A DNA stretch of 64,000 bases from Flavobacterium sp. BFFFF2. Lineage in GTDB: Bacteria > Bacteroidota > Bacteroidia > Flavobacteriales > Flavobacteriaceae. The position numbers and the translations under genes are program-made. How positions within the stretch are numbered: the stretch's first letter is position 1; each line of letters opens with the position of its first letter. This document shows positions 34,901 to 42,878 of this stretch, one piece after another. The DNA is taken from positions 29,386 through 93,385 of the forward strand of contig NKJD01000008.1 of the NCBI GenBank assembly GCA_002256385.1, in the 5' to 3' direction. The notes beneath the pieces were generated by a model. The model was not told the DNA's origin, searched no databases, and worked only from the letters and a program-made list of their open reading frames with translations.

Positions 34901-35615
34901 TTAAAAGATGCTCCGCTGAAAGAAGTTTAAATAAGGCAATCAGTTTATTATCGTCTGCCTTGTCAGCGTTGCGAAGTGGCTTTTGATATTCTTGTAAATT
35001 GAAGTAGGTAAATTCAATGTCTGTTTTAATGTCAGCAATGAAAGGTTCTGCAATTTGTTTGTAGAAAAAATCAGTTTTGGTGTCTGCCAAACGCCCGCCT
35101 TCAAAGTCGGTGAATTGTTTTACAAGGTTTTTGTTTTGAGCAAAAAGTCTGTCGAATAGGGTGGCGTCAAAAATGAACCATTCGTTTATATTGGTCGCAA
35201 CAAGATGTTTTACTTCAAGGTTTTTATGTGTTATTCTTTCTCGCAAATAGTAAAGCACTAATTCCTGAAACGCTTTCGTGTTCAGTTTTTTGGTAGAAAT
35301 CATCTCGGCTTTGTTGGTCGGTTTTTTTGCTTCAATGATTACACCAACAGAACTACTTGCGTGATTACCGTTATGAATCACAAGGTCGTTTCGACCTTTG
35401 GTATTTATAAAATGGTTTGGGTCGTAATACGTTTTCTTTAAAAAGTCAATAACAAGGTTTTTGTGAAACTCTTCGCTTTCGGTGTCATTTGTCCTGTCGA
35501 GTAACTGGATAAGATTGGTCTTGAAACTTTCAATTTCAGTCCTGTTCGGCTTTACTTTTAAAAAGGCTTTGTTTAGAGCCTTTCTGGGTTTCAATTCTTT
35601 TAATTTTTCACTCAT
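31935..35615 (-). CDS. Type IIG-like restriction-modification enzyme (Eco57I-type methylase with N-terminal nuclease)
   Basis: 1226 residues in one chain. An N-terminal PD-(D/E)xK nuclease is suggested by ND77LVIHNG and VGVIIE95AK97. The amino-methyltransferase has motif I DPAVGSGHFLV near ~560 and motif IV NPPYI near ~843, typical of Eco57I-type N6-adenine methylases. The C-terminal ~350 residues (KMYCDGSDVVRYDFKWSGQW, then LLNSKFISFWFF) resemble the target-recognition domain of such enzymes. It would both methylate and cut DNA at a specific site (sequence not predictable). It leads the operon with BRO and is AT-rich, so it was probably acquired. No frameshift seen. Confidence 0.85.
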   Translation of the reverse strand: MSEKLKELKPRKALNKAFLKVKPNRTEIESFKTNLIQLLDRTNDTESEEFHKNLVIDFLKKTYYDPNHFINTKGRNDLVIHNGNHASSSVGVIIEAKKPTNKAEMISTKKLNTKAFQELVLYYLRERITHKNLEVKHLVATNINEWFIFDATLFDRLFAQNKNLVKQFTDFEGGRLADTKTDFFYKQIAEPFIADIKTDIEFTYFNLQEYQKPLRNADKADDNKLIALFKLLSAEHLLKLPFTNDSNSLDKRFYSELLHIIGLTETKEGSKKLIERNKEGERHSGSIIEDAIIQLDSLDKINRLDRPSQYGSNQQERLFNVGLELSITWINRILFLKLLEAQLITYHKGDKSYSFLSLDKIKNYDDLNSLFFQVLARKYDDRNQDVKMAFEKVPYLNSSLFEPTELEQVTLFISNLKDDKTIPVISSTVLKNDQGKKRTGNVTTLAYLFDFLNAYDFTSEGSEEIQEDNKSLINASVLGLIFEKINGYKDGSFFTPGFITMYMCRETIRKSVVQKFNEYCQNHDFSDFKIDVINDIYELIPQKISRKQANEIVNSIKICDPAVGSGHFLVSALNEMIAIKNDLKILEDREGKSLHRYEVEVVNDELIVTDEEGELFDYSPTNKESQRIQETLFHEKQTIIENCLFGVDINPNSVKICRLRLWIELLKNAYYKNATELETLPNIDINIKCGNSLVSRFAIGADLSQTLKKSKWSIDSYRIAVDTYRNAESKEQKREMEKLIADIKSDFRSEISLNDPKVKKLRKLSGDLFTMTNQTQLFEMGKMQKADWNKKVKALTEETKKLETEIEEIKANKIFENAFEWRFEFPEVLNDEGEFVGFDVVIGNPPYIFSRELMTESEKEYFYREYTLTQFKLNTYVLFSELSNHILRDNGMLSFIIPNNWLTLQNNSQFREFVLNKFKEIVIVNDKNKTFEDANVDASILLLSSTGNETLRAFELNGKLFTFISETSSKTYLNNKGAIINYQLNINPIIGSLIDKINSQSTELNTHFDVNNGVQAYTVGEGTPLQTEEMKKQRVYHSLTKIDEDWKMYCDGSDVVRYDFKWSGQWIKYGKNLTRRRIPELFTGERIFVRQIPASMPYAIVSSLMDLDVVCDNNYMIVRPKATSHITLKTLIGLLNSKFISFWFFATFAKHQRKLFPQFKVKELEIFPIPKFIEEITREKIETLVEKIISKKQDNKDSSLEENQIDQLVYQLYDLTEEEIKIIEGE

Positions 35616-35865
35616 TAATATTGTTTGTTTGTGTTCACGAACCGCAAGCGGTTTCCATCTTCAAATTTATATACTTTTTTCAGTCGGTTCAGATAAGTTT
35701 CTATGTCGTAAGGATGTCAATGTGTTGGCAAAAAAACACCTCTTTTAATTTTGCGAAGCGTGGGCTTGTGTGTCGGCAAAAACCAAATGTGCTTGAATGT
35801 GCGGTGGCTTTTGGCATGTTGCCTAATGCATCTATAACCACATTTTCCTTCAGCAAACACCCTAA

Positions 35866-36000
35866 TTAACGAATCATCCCCAAATATAAAAAAAACTGCC
35901 CATCTCTGTGCAGTTCTCTTGTGTTAAAGCTGCTACTTTTCCAATTTCCACGGCCATTTCAGTGGTGCAGCGGCCTTGTACCATGTGGCTGTTAATTTTA
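35866..36000. repeat. Direct repeat, left copy, flanking higBA
   Basis: The core (35871–35945) shares ATCATCCCCAAATATAAAAA, then TGTGTTAAAGCTGCT, with 36974–37110. Similarity drops gradually after that (AGTGGTGCAGCGGCC versus AGTAGTGTTGCGCTCC). The two copies are in the same orientation, about 1.1 kb apart, with higBA between them. Confidence 0.65.
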
Positions 36001-36108
36001 CTGTAGTTACTGAGGTCTTTACCGCCGCCCATGCGCATGAGCTTTTTACTTTAAGCTGAGGGCGCTATTGTCAAAACAAACCGTTTTTATTTGTTGGTAG
36101 CTTACAAA

Positions 36109-36142
36109 AAAAGGCAGAACACAAAAAACGGTTTTGCCTTTT
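36109..36142 (-). terminator. Terminator downstream of higBA
   Basis: AAAAGGCAGAAC pairs with GTTTTGCCTTTT (one G·U-type mismatch) and is followed by T residues on the minus strand. It lies after the higA stop at 36213. Confidence 0.65.
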
Positions 36143-36212
36143 ACAAGATCTATTTTTTATTTTCAGCACAAGAAGCTGCTTGCGTTAGCAGGATGTTCGC
36201 CGAGCTGTTTTT

Positions 36213-36569
36213 TTAATAGGTTTGAATGAGCACATCAGTCGGGATATTCAAGCTCTTGTGAAGTTGCCGAATCATTTCCAACGATAGCTTTCTTTTCCGG
36301 TTTAAAATTTCACTAGCTCGGCTTTTCAATCCAATAATATGTGCCAAATCATTTTGATTATAGCCCAATTGTTCCATTCTGAATTTGATTGCCTCAATTG
36401 GATCTGGCAAGCCAATTGGAAAATGGTCATTTTCATATTGATCAATAAGAATTCCTAAAACTTCAAGTTCATCGCCTGCTGCTGTTCCGGGCTTTGCGTC
36501 AAAAATGATATCCAATCTGTCCAAAGCTTGCTGATAATCTGTTTCGGTTTTTATAGGTTTAATTTCCAT
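36213..36569 (-). CDS. higA: HigA-type antitoxin, XRE family HTH
   Basis: 118 residues. A C-terminal helix-turn-helix (MEQLGYNQNDLAHIIGLKSRASEILNRKRKLSLEMIRQL, ~68–106) is the XRE-type DNA-binding domain of HigA antitoxins. The N-terminal half is acidic (DAKPGTAAGDELEVL) and would block the toxin. It is transcribed after higB (toxin first, as is normal for HigBA) with a 5-bp gap. It probably represses its own promoter through the palindrome near 36900. Confidence 0.88.
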   Translation of the reverse strand: MEIKPIKTETDYQQALDRLDIIFDAKPGTAAGDELEVLGILIDQYENDHFPIGLPDPIEAIKFRMEQLGYNQNDLAHIIGLKSRASEILNRKRKLSLEMIRQLHKSLNIPTDVLIQTY

Positions 36570-36574
36570 AGCTT

Positions 36575-36868
36575 TTAAATTTCAGTTGCGTTCATTTTAT
36601 CATAGTCAGCATGTGTTCCAATAAATCGAATCCAAATCATCTGATAATGATAATTGATCCTGACAATCAATCTGTATTTATTCCCTTTAATATTAAAAAC
36701 GATCCGGTTGTCATTCAAGATACTCGCGCTTGGATATAACTCCTTTACTTCGTTTGGATTTTTCCACTCCGCATTGCTGGTTTCTTGAAACCAGGATTTT
36801 AGTTGTTGGGCTGAATCCGCATGTAGCATCCAAAAATCGCGGAGTATTTTTTTTGAAATGATTCGCAA
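36575..36868 (-). CDS. higB: HigB-type toxin
   Basis: 97 residues. The sequence MRIISKKILRDFWMLHADSAQQLKSWF, then NRIVFNIKGNKYRLIVRINYHYQMIWIRFIGTHADYDKM is characteristic of HigB: a RelE-like ribonuclease fold, with YRLIVRINY and IRFIGTHADYD at ~62–93. It cleaves mRNA on the ribosome. Immediately upstream of higA with a promoter and palindrome of its own. Confidence 0.9.
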   Translation of the reverse strand: MRIISKKILRDFWMLHADSAQQLKSWFQETSNAEWKNPNEVKELYPSASILNDNRIVFNIKGNKYRLIVRINYHYQMIWIRFIGTHADYDKMNATEI

Positions 36869-36884
36869 TGTTGATTTATTTTGT

Positions 36885-36916
36885 CAAAGATAAACAAAAG
36901 TTCCCAATTCGGGAAC
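36885..36916 (-). promoter_or_regulatory. higBA promoter and operator palindrome
   Basis: Minus strand reads TATCTTTG (36885–36892), a TAnnTTTG element, 17 bases before the higB start. Just upstream is the perfect palindrome GTTCCC-AATTC-GGGAAC (36900–36916), where HigA could bind to repress. Confidence 0.65.
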
Positions 36917-36973
36917 GCACAAAAAGGATCTTATTTTCTACGAAATTTTAGCCTGTTTGCCAACGCAGTCATC

Positions 36974-37110
36974 CTAATGAATGAATCGTCCCCAAATATA
37001 AAAAAAACCACCCATATCTATGTAGTTCTCCTGTGTTAAAGCTGCTCCTTTTACGGGTTCCACCACCGCTTTTAGTAGTGTTGCGCTCCGCCAAAACACA
37101 GCTGGGTTGA
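36974..37110. repeat. Direct repeat, right copy, flanking higBA
   Basis: Matches 35866–36000 over its first ~75 bp (ATCGTCCCCAAATATAAAAA, then TGTGTTAAAGCTGCT). The region also reads as a minus-strand peptide ending KGAALTQENYIDMGGFFYIWG, similar to KVAALTQENCTEMGSFFYIWG in the left copy, so both might be remnants of one gene family or a repeat that happens to stay open. Confidence 0.6.
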
Positions 37111-37181
37111 GCGCTGTAGCCCGGGGCTTTACTGTTGTTTGCCAAATGCGTTTACACAATCTAATGATTACTCCCTTAATT

Positions 37182-37455
37182 CAACCCAAACATGAATGAG
37201 TTCACCAAAAACATGAATGAATTCAACCCAAACATGAATGAGTTTAGCAAAAACATGAATTAATTCAACCCAAACATGAATGAATTTCTCAAAAACATGA
37301 ATGAATTCAACCCAAACATGAATGAGTTTACCAAAAAACATTATTTAATTCAGCCCAAACATGAATGAGTTTAGCAAAAACATGAATTAATTCAACCCAA
37401 ACATGAATGAGTTTATCAAAAACATGAATTAATTTATCTTTAACATGAATTCACA
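37182..37455. repeat. 21-bp tandem repeat, about 12.7 copies
   Basis: Units begin AACATGAATGA and alternate between endings CCCA and CAAA, so the higher-order period is 42 bp. On the plus strand each unit reads in frame as MNEF(N/S/T)(P/K)N, interrupted by in-frame stops where AATGAG becomes AATTAA. The gap 36869–38012 has no gene; it holds this array, the right direct repeat and the REP-like repeats. Confidence 0.85.
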
Positions 37456-37460
37456 TAAAA

Positions 37461-37821
37461 ATGCCTAGACATCATTAAGCATTTTGTGGAAACTCAAAAC
37501 CTCAAAATTACCCGCGTTGCAAACGCTCCCATTTGTTCTCAAAAGGAAAGTAGGTACTCGTTGTAAACGAGCACCAGAGAAGGATTCATATAAATAAGCC
37601 TAGACATTAGTAAGCATTTTGTGGAAACTCAATAATCTCAAAATTACCCGCGTTGCAAACGCTACCATATGTACTTGAAAGATAAGTAGGTACTCGTTGT
37701 AAACGAGCACCAGAATAATCATTGGGTTGTGTAAACGCAAAGCCTCAAAACAACCCTCGTCGCTAGCGCTCCCATTTGTTCTCAAAAGGAAAGTAGGTAC
37801 TTGTTGTAAACGGGCACTAGG
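37461..37821. repeat. REP-like hairpin repeats, three copies
   Basis: Copies at 37461–37576, 37596–37713 and 37722–37821 share CCCGCGTTGCAAACGC and GTAGGTACTCGTTGTAAACG (the last copy diverged in the first hairpin). GTAG followed by the hairpin GGTACTCGTT-GTA-AACGAGCACC has the layout of REP sequences handled by REP-associated transposases. A fourth copy is at 39061–39150. No transposase gene is in the window. Confidence 0.8.
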
Positions 37822-38012
37822 GTACACTGAAATTTTAAATTTTTGATGCGAGGGCATAAGGACTTGCGACATATGTGATATTAAGAGAAAGCAGCCTAGT
37901 TTAACTTAAATAATTTTCAAGCTAACATTTTTGTTATATAACAAAAATGTTATACATTTACAATGTAAAGAAGTTTTCAGATGATTGTAAAACTATAATA
38001 CCAATTTTAAAT

Positions 38013-38378
38013 ATGGCGTCAGTTAACGAACTATTGAAACTGTTGAAAAAGATGGTTGGTATCTACACCGAAATGGCGCAAACCATGATTTGTACAGGCA
38101 TCCGACCAAAATTGGCCAATTAATAGTCCCGCGGCATGGGAGTAAAGAAATGGCAAAAGGTACTTACAATAGTATCTTAAACCCAGATTATGTATTAGAC
38201 TTTGTAATGAATGGGAAAAGGACAAAAAAACTGGGAGTGCACGGACTTTTTTTACCGCAGGTGTAGCAGAGCTACATTGAGGATAAAAAAAGGAGTACAT
38301 TACCAGATTTGAAGTCATTTTTTCATGTAATAAATTTCTAATGCGTAATCTGGGTTAAAAGCGGCTGGACTTAATTAG
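38013..38378 (+). pseudogene. hicA: hicA toxin gene, frameshifted and split by a MITE
   Basis: Reading from the ATG at 38013: MASVNELLKLLKK, then a +1 shift into DGWYLHRNGANHDLYRHPTK, IGQLIVPRHGSKEMAKGTYNSIL, and after the MITE KAAGLN-stop. This is HicA, a small dsRBD-like mRNA ribonuclease; HDLYRHPT with the catalytic histidine is intact. One base appears missing in the A run near 38052–38056, and the MITE 38177–38358 is inserted after TTAA. Removing the MITE with one TTAA restores the join (AGTATC-TTAA-AAGCGG) in frame. The gene cannot make HicA as is. Confidence 0.85.
38177..38358. mobile_element. MITE-like element, family B, copy 2 (inside hicA)
   Basis: 182 bp including the TTAA at each side. 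Ends ACCCAGATTATGTATTAGA and TCTAATGCGTAATCTGGG. Reverse complement of copy 1 with about 90% identity by eye. Its hicA target supports TTAA as the duplicated target site. Confidence 0.88.
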
Positions 38379-38525
38379 TGCTTCTGCTCGCAAAAAAGAA
38401 TAAACATGATCAGTAATTCAGCGTTTTTTATCAGCAAGTAATCATCGGAGCACGCCAAAAAGAAGTCTATAATTAGCACTCAATTATACAAATTAGCAAT
38501 TAACAACAGGCAAAAAGGAAATAAC

Positions 38526-38933
38526 ATGAAAGCACAAACCGAATTAACAGTCATTGTAGAAAAAACGGGTACTGGTTTTTCTGCCTACACCAAAGAAATT
38601 GATGGGCTAGCCACCATTGGCGAGAGCATAACAGAATTAAAAAGAAATTTTAATGAAGTGCTTCATTATCATGTAGCATATTTACAGGAACAAGGAGAAA
38701 GCGTAACCACCAATGATTTTAAAACAAATTATGTTTTAGATTTAGAACAGTTTTTTGAGTATTTTAATGTCATTAATAAGTCGGCATTTGCTGAACATTA
38801 TGTGGGTATTAATCAAAGTTTATTTAGACAATATACAAAAAAGTTAGCGCCATTATCAGACGATAAAATGTTGCAAATTTCTCGTGGATTGCATAAATTG
38901 GCGAATGAATTAAGCGATTTGACTTTAGCTTAA
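38526..38933 (+). CDS. hicB: HicB-like antitoxin with C-terminal DNA-binding domain
   Basis: 135 residues. The N-terminal ~65 residues (LTVIVEKTGTGFSAYTKEIDGLATIGESITELKRNFNEVLHYH) form the HicB partial RNase-H-like fold; the rest (FNVINKSAFAEHYVGINQSLFRQYTKKL) resembles the XRE helix-turn-helix of HicB antitoxins. It follows the broken hicA by 148 bp on the same strand. With HicA disabled it would have no toxin partner here. Confidence 0.75.
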   Translation: MKAQTELTVIVEKTGTGFSAYTKEIDGLATIGESITELKRNFNEVLHYHVAYLQEQGESVTTNDFKTNYVLDLEQFFEYFNVINKSAFAEHYVGINQSLFRQYTKKLAPLSDDKMLQISRGLHKLANELSDLTLA

Positions 38934-39060
38934 TGAACCTAAACAAGATCTTAAATGCAGCTTGAATCCAAAGCCCCTTTATTGGGTTTTTTTGTTGATA
39001 AGTAACAATCTTTCTTTGGTAAATTGGTTCAAAAACACTGCAGTGTAATAACTAGATTGT

Positions 39061-39150
39061 TCAAACCTAAACCCTCAAAATTACCCGCGTTGCAAACGCT
39101 CCCATTTGTTCTCAAAAGGAAAGTAGGTACTCGTTGTAAACGGGCACCAG
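39061..39150. repeat. REP-like hairpin repeat, fourth copy
   Basis: Matches copies one to three: ACCCGCGTTGCAAACGCTCC, then AGTAGGTACTCGTTGTAAACGG and the GCACCAG end. Confidence 0.8.
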
Positions 39151-39204
39151 AGAAGGAAAGAACAATTAAGGCTACCTTCAAAACATGTAAGAATTTTTGA
39201 GGAA

Positions 39205-39600
39205 GCCCAGTGGCAGTCAGGCACGCAAGTTTCAGCTTGCAAAATTAAACTTGAAACCTGAAACCTGACCCGAGGCCCGAAGGGACGAACGGAGCGAAGC
39301 TAAACCTGACCCGAGGCCCGAAGGGACGAACGGAGCGAAGCTAAACCTGACCCGAGGCCCAAAGGGCCGAACTGTCCATATGATATATAGAATTTGAGAT
39401 TAAGAGGAGGAAGCCCAGTGGGCTTCAGGTACACAAGCTTTAGCTTGTGCAAACAAACAGATAAGACTTTTTGATTAAGCCCAGTGGGCTTCAGATTTGA
39501 TATTAAGAGGAGGAAGTCCAGTGGACTTCCGGAAAGCGAACTTTAGTTCGCAAATCAAAAAACATTTATTCCGATCAAGCTTCAGCTTGCAAAATTAAAC
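39205..39600. repeat. REP-like doublets and a 42-bp tandem repeat
   Basis: Hairpins of the type AAGCCCAGTGGGCTTC (8 bp or fewer with loop AGT) are followed by a second hairpin such as CACAAGCTTTAGCTTGTG or GCGAACTTTAGTTCGC. Copies at ~39205–39246, 39408–39450, 39476–39500, 39508–39560 and 39570–39590. Between them, 39257–39375 holds 2.6 units of a 42-bp repeat (ACCCGAGGCCCGAAGGGACG, then AACGGAGCGAAGCTAA). No gene in 38934–39705. Confidence 0.7.
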
Positions 39601-39639
39601 CTGAAACCTGACCCGAGGCCCAAGGGGCCGAACGGTCCG

Positions 39640-39700
39640 AAGGAAAACCTGAAACTTGAAACTTGAAACCTGAAACCTGAAACCTGAAACCTGAAACAAA
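39640..39700. repeat. Heptamer repeat tract (ACCTGAA)
   Basis: Seven or more units of ACCTGAA/ACTTGAA run to a few bases before the murF-alr stop codon, like the tract beside rlpA. Confidence 0.8.
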
Positions 39701-39705
39701 AATTC

Positions 39706-42150
39706 TTATTCCCTATAAAAAACCCGCTTCACCCGTTGCGAAATGCCGGTTAAAATTTCATACGGAATGGTGCCTAAGGTGTCGGCCATGTCTTGCACGC
39801 TGGGTTGTTCGCCCAGTAAAATGACGGTGTTGCCTTCTTTGCAATCAATGCCCGTTACATCGGCCATGAGCATGTCCATGCACACGCTGCCTACAATGGG
39901 GGCTTTTTGTCCGTGAATCATAATGTAGCCGATGCCGTTGCCCCAGCTTCGGCGGATGCCATCGGCATAACCAATGGGAATGGTGGCGATGGTGCGGTTT
40001 TCATCGGCCATATAGCGCCTGCCGTAACCCACACTGTCGCCCGCTGGAATGTGGTGCAATTGGGAAATCACCGATTTCAGGGTGCCCACCCGTTCGAGTT
40101 GTTTCTGTTCGTCCCGGTCGTTTGAAATGCCATATAAACCGATACCCAAACGCACCATGTCCAATTGCGCTTCGGGGAAATTGGAAATGCCCGAAGTGTT
40201 CAAAATGTGGCGCAACGGGGTGTTGGGTAAATGGCCCGCAAGCAGGTCGGCCATTTCAGTAAAAGCAATGATTTGCTCGTGGGTAAATGCTTTGTGAAAC
40301 AAATCGTCACTGGCCGATAAGTGCGATAATATACTGCGGACTTCCAAGTGGGTTTGTCCTTGTAAAAGACTGATGAGTTCGGGTAAATCGGTGTTGGAAA
40401 AGCCCAAGCGGTGCATGCCGGTGTCCAATTTGAGGTGAATTGGATAAGCTTTGAGTTTGCGTTCGTGGGCCAATTCTAAAAAGGTTTTAAACCCTTTCAG
40501 GGAATAAATTTCAGGCTCTAGTCCATGCGCAATGATGGCTGAAAAAGCCGTCGATTCGGGGTTCATGACCATAATGGGCACTTGAATCCCTGCTTCTTTG
40601 AGGGAAATACCTTCGTCGGCAAAGGCCACGCCCAAATAATCGACCTTGTGGTATTCCAACAAACGGGCAATTTCAACCCCGCCGTTGCCGTAGCCAAATG
40701 CTTTCACCATCACCATCATGCGGGTGTTGGGGGCCAATTTTGATTTGTAAAAATTGTAGTTGTGGCTAATGGCATTCAAGTTGATCTCGAGTACCGTTTC
40801 ATGGTTTTTTTGCTCCAACAACGTCACGATTTCTTCAAAACGAAAATCGCGGGCACCTTTAATTAAGATGGTTTCTTGCTCAAAATGCAAGCGGTCAAAA
40901 GCCGCATAAAATTCGGCCATGCTGGCAAATGCCACACAATTAATGAACTTTTTGCGGTATTTAAAAATGGTGGGGCCAATGCCAATGACCCGGTTAATTT
41001 TATTTGAAATAATGAGTTGTGACACCTGGGCATACAATTCTTCTTCGGTAAGTCCGCTCTGAAAAATATCCGATAAAATGACTGTTTTTTTCTTGTTTTG
41101 CTTTTGGTTTTCCAAAAAGTCAAGCGCAATGCGCAACGACTGAAAATCGGAGCTGTAGCTGTCGTCAATTAAAAGCGTATGGTGAATGCCATTTTTAACC
41201 CGCAACCGCATTTCAACGGGGTACAAGGCCAGAATCCGCTGTTGAATTTGTTCTAATTCGTATCCCAAATGCAACAAAACCATCAGGCAGTGAAGGCTGT
41301 TTTGCACGGAGGCATCGTCCGTAAACGGGATCAGCACCGAAAAGCATTGGTCGCCATACGTAATATTCAACCGCGACTGCCTGGTTAGCGTGCGTTTTTG
41401 GACAAACACATCGGCCGAATGGTCGTTAAAACTCCAAGTAAAGGTTTTGATTTTCGGATTAATAAAAGCGGCAAGGCTCTTATTTTTTTGCATAATCAGC
41501 AAAGAAACCGACTGAAAAAGCCGCGTTTTCTCCTTGATTTTTTCGCCCGCATTGGCAAATCCTTCATCGTGTGCCGAACCAATGTTCGTTAAAATGCCGA
41601 TGGTCGGTTGAATGATCTGTTCCAGCTGCGCCATTTCGTTGGGCTCTGAAATGCCTGCTTCAAAAATGCCGAAGTTGTGGTTTTCGTTGATGCCCAGCAC
41701 TGATAGGGGCACGCCCACCTGCGAGTTGTAGCTTTTAGGACTTCGAATAACATGGTAATCGGGGCTTAGCAAAAAATTGAGCCATTCTTTCACAATGGTT
41801 TTTCCATTGCTCCCCGTTATGCCAATGATCGGGAAATCAAACAGACTGCGGTGAAAAGCTGCCAAGGTTTGCAAGGCTTGCAGCGTATTTTCGACTACCA
41901 AAAATTGCCCTTTTCCCTTTAAAGTTGGAGGTACTTTAGTCACCACAAAATAGCGCACACCGCGTTCATACAATCCTTCAATGAATTCGTGGCCGTTGTG
42001 GTGCGGGCCTTCAATGGCAAAAAACAAAGTGCCCACGTCATTTTGCAACGAACGGCTGTCAATGGAAATGCAATCAATGACCGCCACTTCTTTGGTGCCC
42101 ACCCATTGGGCTTTGAGTACCTGTATTACTTTGCGGATGGTGAGCGTCAT
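39706..42150 (-). CDS. murF-alr: Bifunctional UDP-MurNAc-tripeptide D-Ala-D-Ala ligase / alanine racemase
   Basis: 814 residues, a fusion common in Bacteroidota. Residues ~1–450: MurF ligase with ATP loop [14 protein letters not shown] (~109–122), [15 protein letters not shown] and [19 protein letters not shown]. Residues ~455–814: alanine racemase with PLP-lysine segment [11 protein letters not shown] (~484), [20 protein letters not shown] and [12 protein letters not shown]. Together they make D-Ala and add D-Ala-D-Ala to the peptidoglycan precursor. Expected to be essential. The start overlaps the tdk stop by 4 bp (ATGA), so translation is coupled to tdk. Confidence 0.96.
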   Translation of the reverse strand: MTLTIRKVIQVLKAQWVGTKEVAVIDCISIDSRSLQNDVGTLFFAIEGPHHNGHEFIEGLYERGVRYFVVTKVPPTLKGKGQFLVVENTLQALQTLAAFHRSLFDFPIIGITGSNGKTIVKEWLNFLLSPDYHVIRSPKSYNSQVGVPLSVLGINENHNFGIFEAGISEPNEMAQLEQIIQPTIGILTNIGSAHDEGFANAGEKIKEKTRLFQSVSLLIMQKNKSLAAFINPKIKTFTWSFNDHSADVFVQKRTLTRQSRLNITYGDQCFSVLIPFTDDASVQNSLHCLMVLLHLGYELEQIQQRILALYPVEMRLRVKNGIHHTLLIDDSYSSDFQSLRIALDFLENQKQNKKKTVILSDIFQSGLTEEELYAQVSQLIISNKINRVIGIGPTIFKYRKKFINCVAFASMAEFYAAFDRLHFEQETILIKGARDFRFEEIVTLLEQKNHETVLEINLNAISHNYNFYKSKLAPNTRMMVMVKAFGYGNGGVEIARLLEYHKVDYLGVAFADEGISLKEAGIQVPIMVMNPESTAFSAIIAHGLEPEIYSLKGFKTFLELAHERKLKAYPIHLKLDTGMHRLGFSNTDLPELISLLQGQTHLEVRSILSHLSASDDLFHKAFTHEQIIAFTEMADLLAGHLPNTPLRHILNTSGISNFPEAQLDMVRLGIGLYGISNDRDEQKQLERVGTLKSVISQLHHIPAGDSVGYGRRYMADENRTIATIPIGYADGIRRSWGNGIGYIMIHGQKAPIVGSVCMDMLMADVTGIDCKEGNTVILLGEQPSVQDMADTLGTIPYEILTGISQRVKRVFYRE

Positions 42151-42776
42151 GGGGTCGTTTTCGGATCGGATTCCGAAGCAGAAATATTTTGAGGAGCAGG
42201 GGCGTGCGTCGCGTGGTAATAGGCGGCGCGGCTCAGTGGTTCGTATTCTTCGGTTTCGCCCAACAGCACCAATTTATCACTGGCTGCTTTTCGGTGGCTG
42301 TAATGGGCCAAGTTGCCCGTACGGGTGCAAACTGCATGCACTTTGGTGACATACTCGGCGGTGGCCATCAGGGCAGGCATGGGGCCAAAAGGGTTTCCTT
42401 TAAAATCCATATCTAAGCCAGCAACAATGACCCGAATGCCCGAGTTGGCCAAATCATTGCAAATGGTGACAATTTCGTCGTCAAAAAACTGGGCTTCGTC
42501 AATGCCCACTACTTGGCAGCCTTGTGCCAAAATCCGAATGTTGGCCGCCGCCGGAACGGGGGTCGATCGGATTTCGTTGGCGTCATGCGACACCACTTTT
42601 TCGTCGTGGTAACGCGTGTCGATGGCAGGTTTGAAAATCTCCACTTTTTGCTTGGCAAACTGTGCCCGCTTGAGTCGCCTGATCAGCTCTTCGGTTTTAC
42701 CCGAAAACATCGATCCGCAGATGACTTCTATCCATCCAAATTGTTCTTTGGCATTGACCGTATTTTCGAGAAACAT
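42147..42776 (-). CDS. tdk: Thymidine kinase (type II)
   Basis: 209 residues. The P-loop [15 protein letters not shown] (~22–36) and the catalytic acidic segment [13 protein letters not shown] are characteristic of thymidine kinase, which phosphorylates thymidine in the salvage pathway. The usual zinc site of four cysteines is degenerate here: in [16 protein letters not shown] only the first cysteine remains, as in other Bacteroidota. First gene of the tdk–murF-alr operon, with a TACATTTG element upstream. Confidence 0.94.
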   Translation of the reverse strand: MFLENTVNAKEQFGWIEVICGSMFSGKTEELIRRLKRAQFAKQKVEIFKPAIDTRYHDEKVVSHDANEIRSTPVPAAANIRILAQGCQVVGIDEAQFFDDEIVTICNDLANSGIRVIVAGLDMDFKGNPFGPMPALMATAEYVTKVHAVCTRTGNLAHYSHRKAASDKLVLLGETEEYEPLSRAAYYHATHAPAPQNISASESDPKTTP

Positions 42777-42830
42777 TTTTTGGTTTTCTTATGCTTAAAA
42801 TGAATTGTTTATTTTACTTTGTAACGAAAA

Positions 42831-42838
42831 CAAATGTA
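42831..42838 (-). promoter_or_regulatory. -7 promoter element of tdk
   Basis: Minus strand TACATTTG, 54 bases before the tdk start. In the divergent region shared with the acidic-repeat gene. Confidence 0.5.
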
Positions 42839-42878
42839 TAAAAAAGGCAGTCGTTCACGTATTATTTTTTTGTAAACC

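Larger units (their letters stand above)
35616..36212. other. Gap between R-M operon and higBA with a repeat and a small ORF
   Basis: No major gene. It includes the repeat copy 35866–36000 and a terminator at 36109. On the minus strand, bases 35874–36038 could encode 54 residues (MRMGGGKDLSNYSKINSHM…), uncertain because much of it lies in repeat DNA. The stretch 35616–35865 shows nothing recognisable. Confidence 0.4.

Noticed and set aside
35874..36038. 54-codon minus-strand frame MRMGGGKDLSNYSK…
   Set aside because: Largely inside the repeat that flanks higBA; kept as a remark only, not as a gene.
35866..37110. Integron attC sites
   Set aside because: The direct repeats lack clear complementary core sites (RYYYAAC/GTTRRRY) in the expected order, and no integron integrase is in the window. 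Kept only as a possibility in the finding.
37461..39150. CRISPR array
   Set aside because: Repeats are irregular in spacing, hairpin-rich and have no unique spacers of uniform length, and no cas gene is present; the REP-like explanation fits better.
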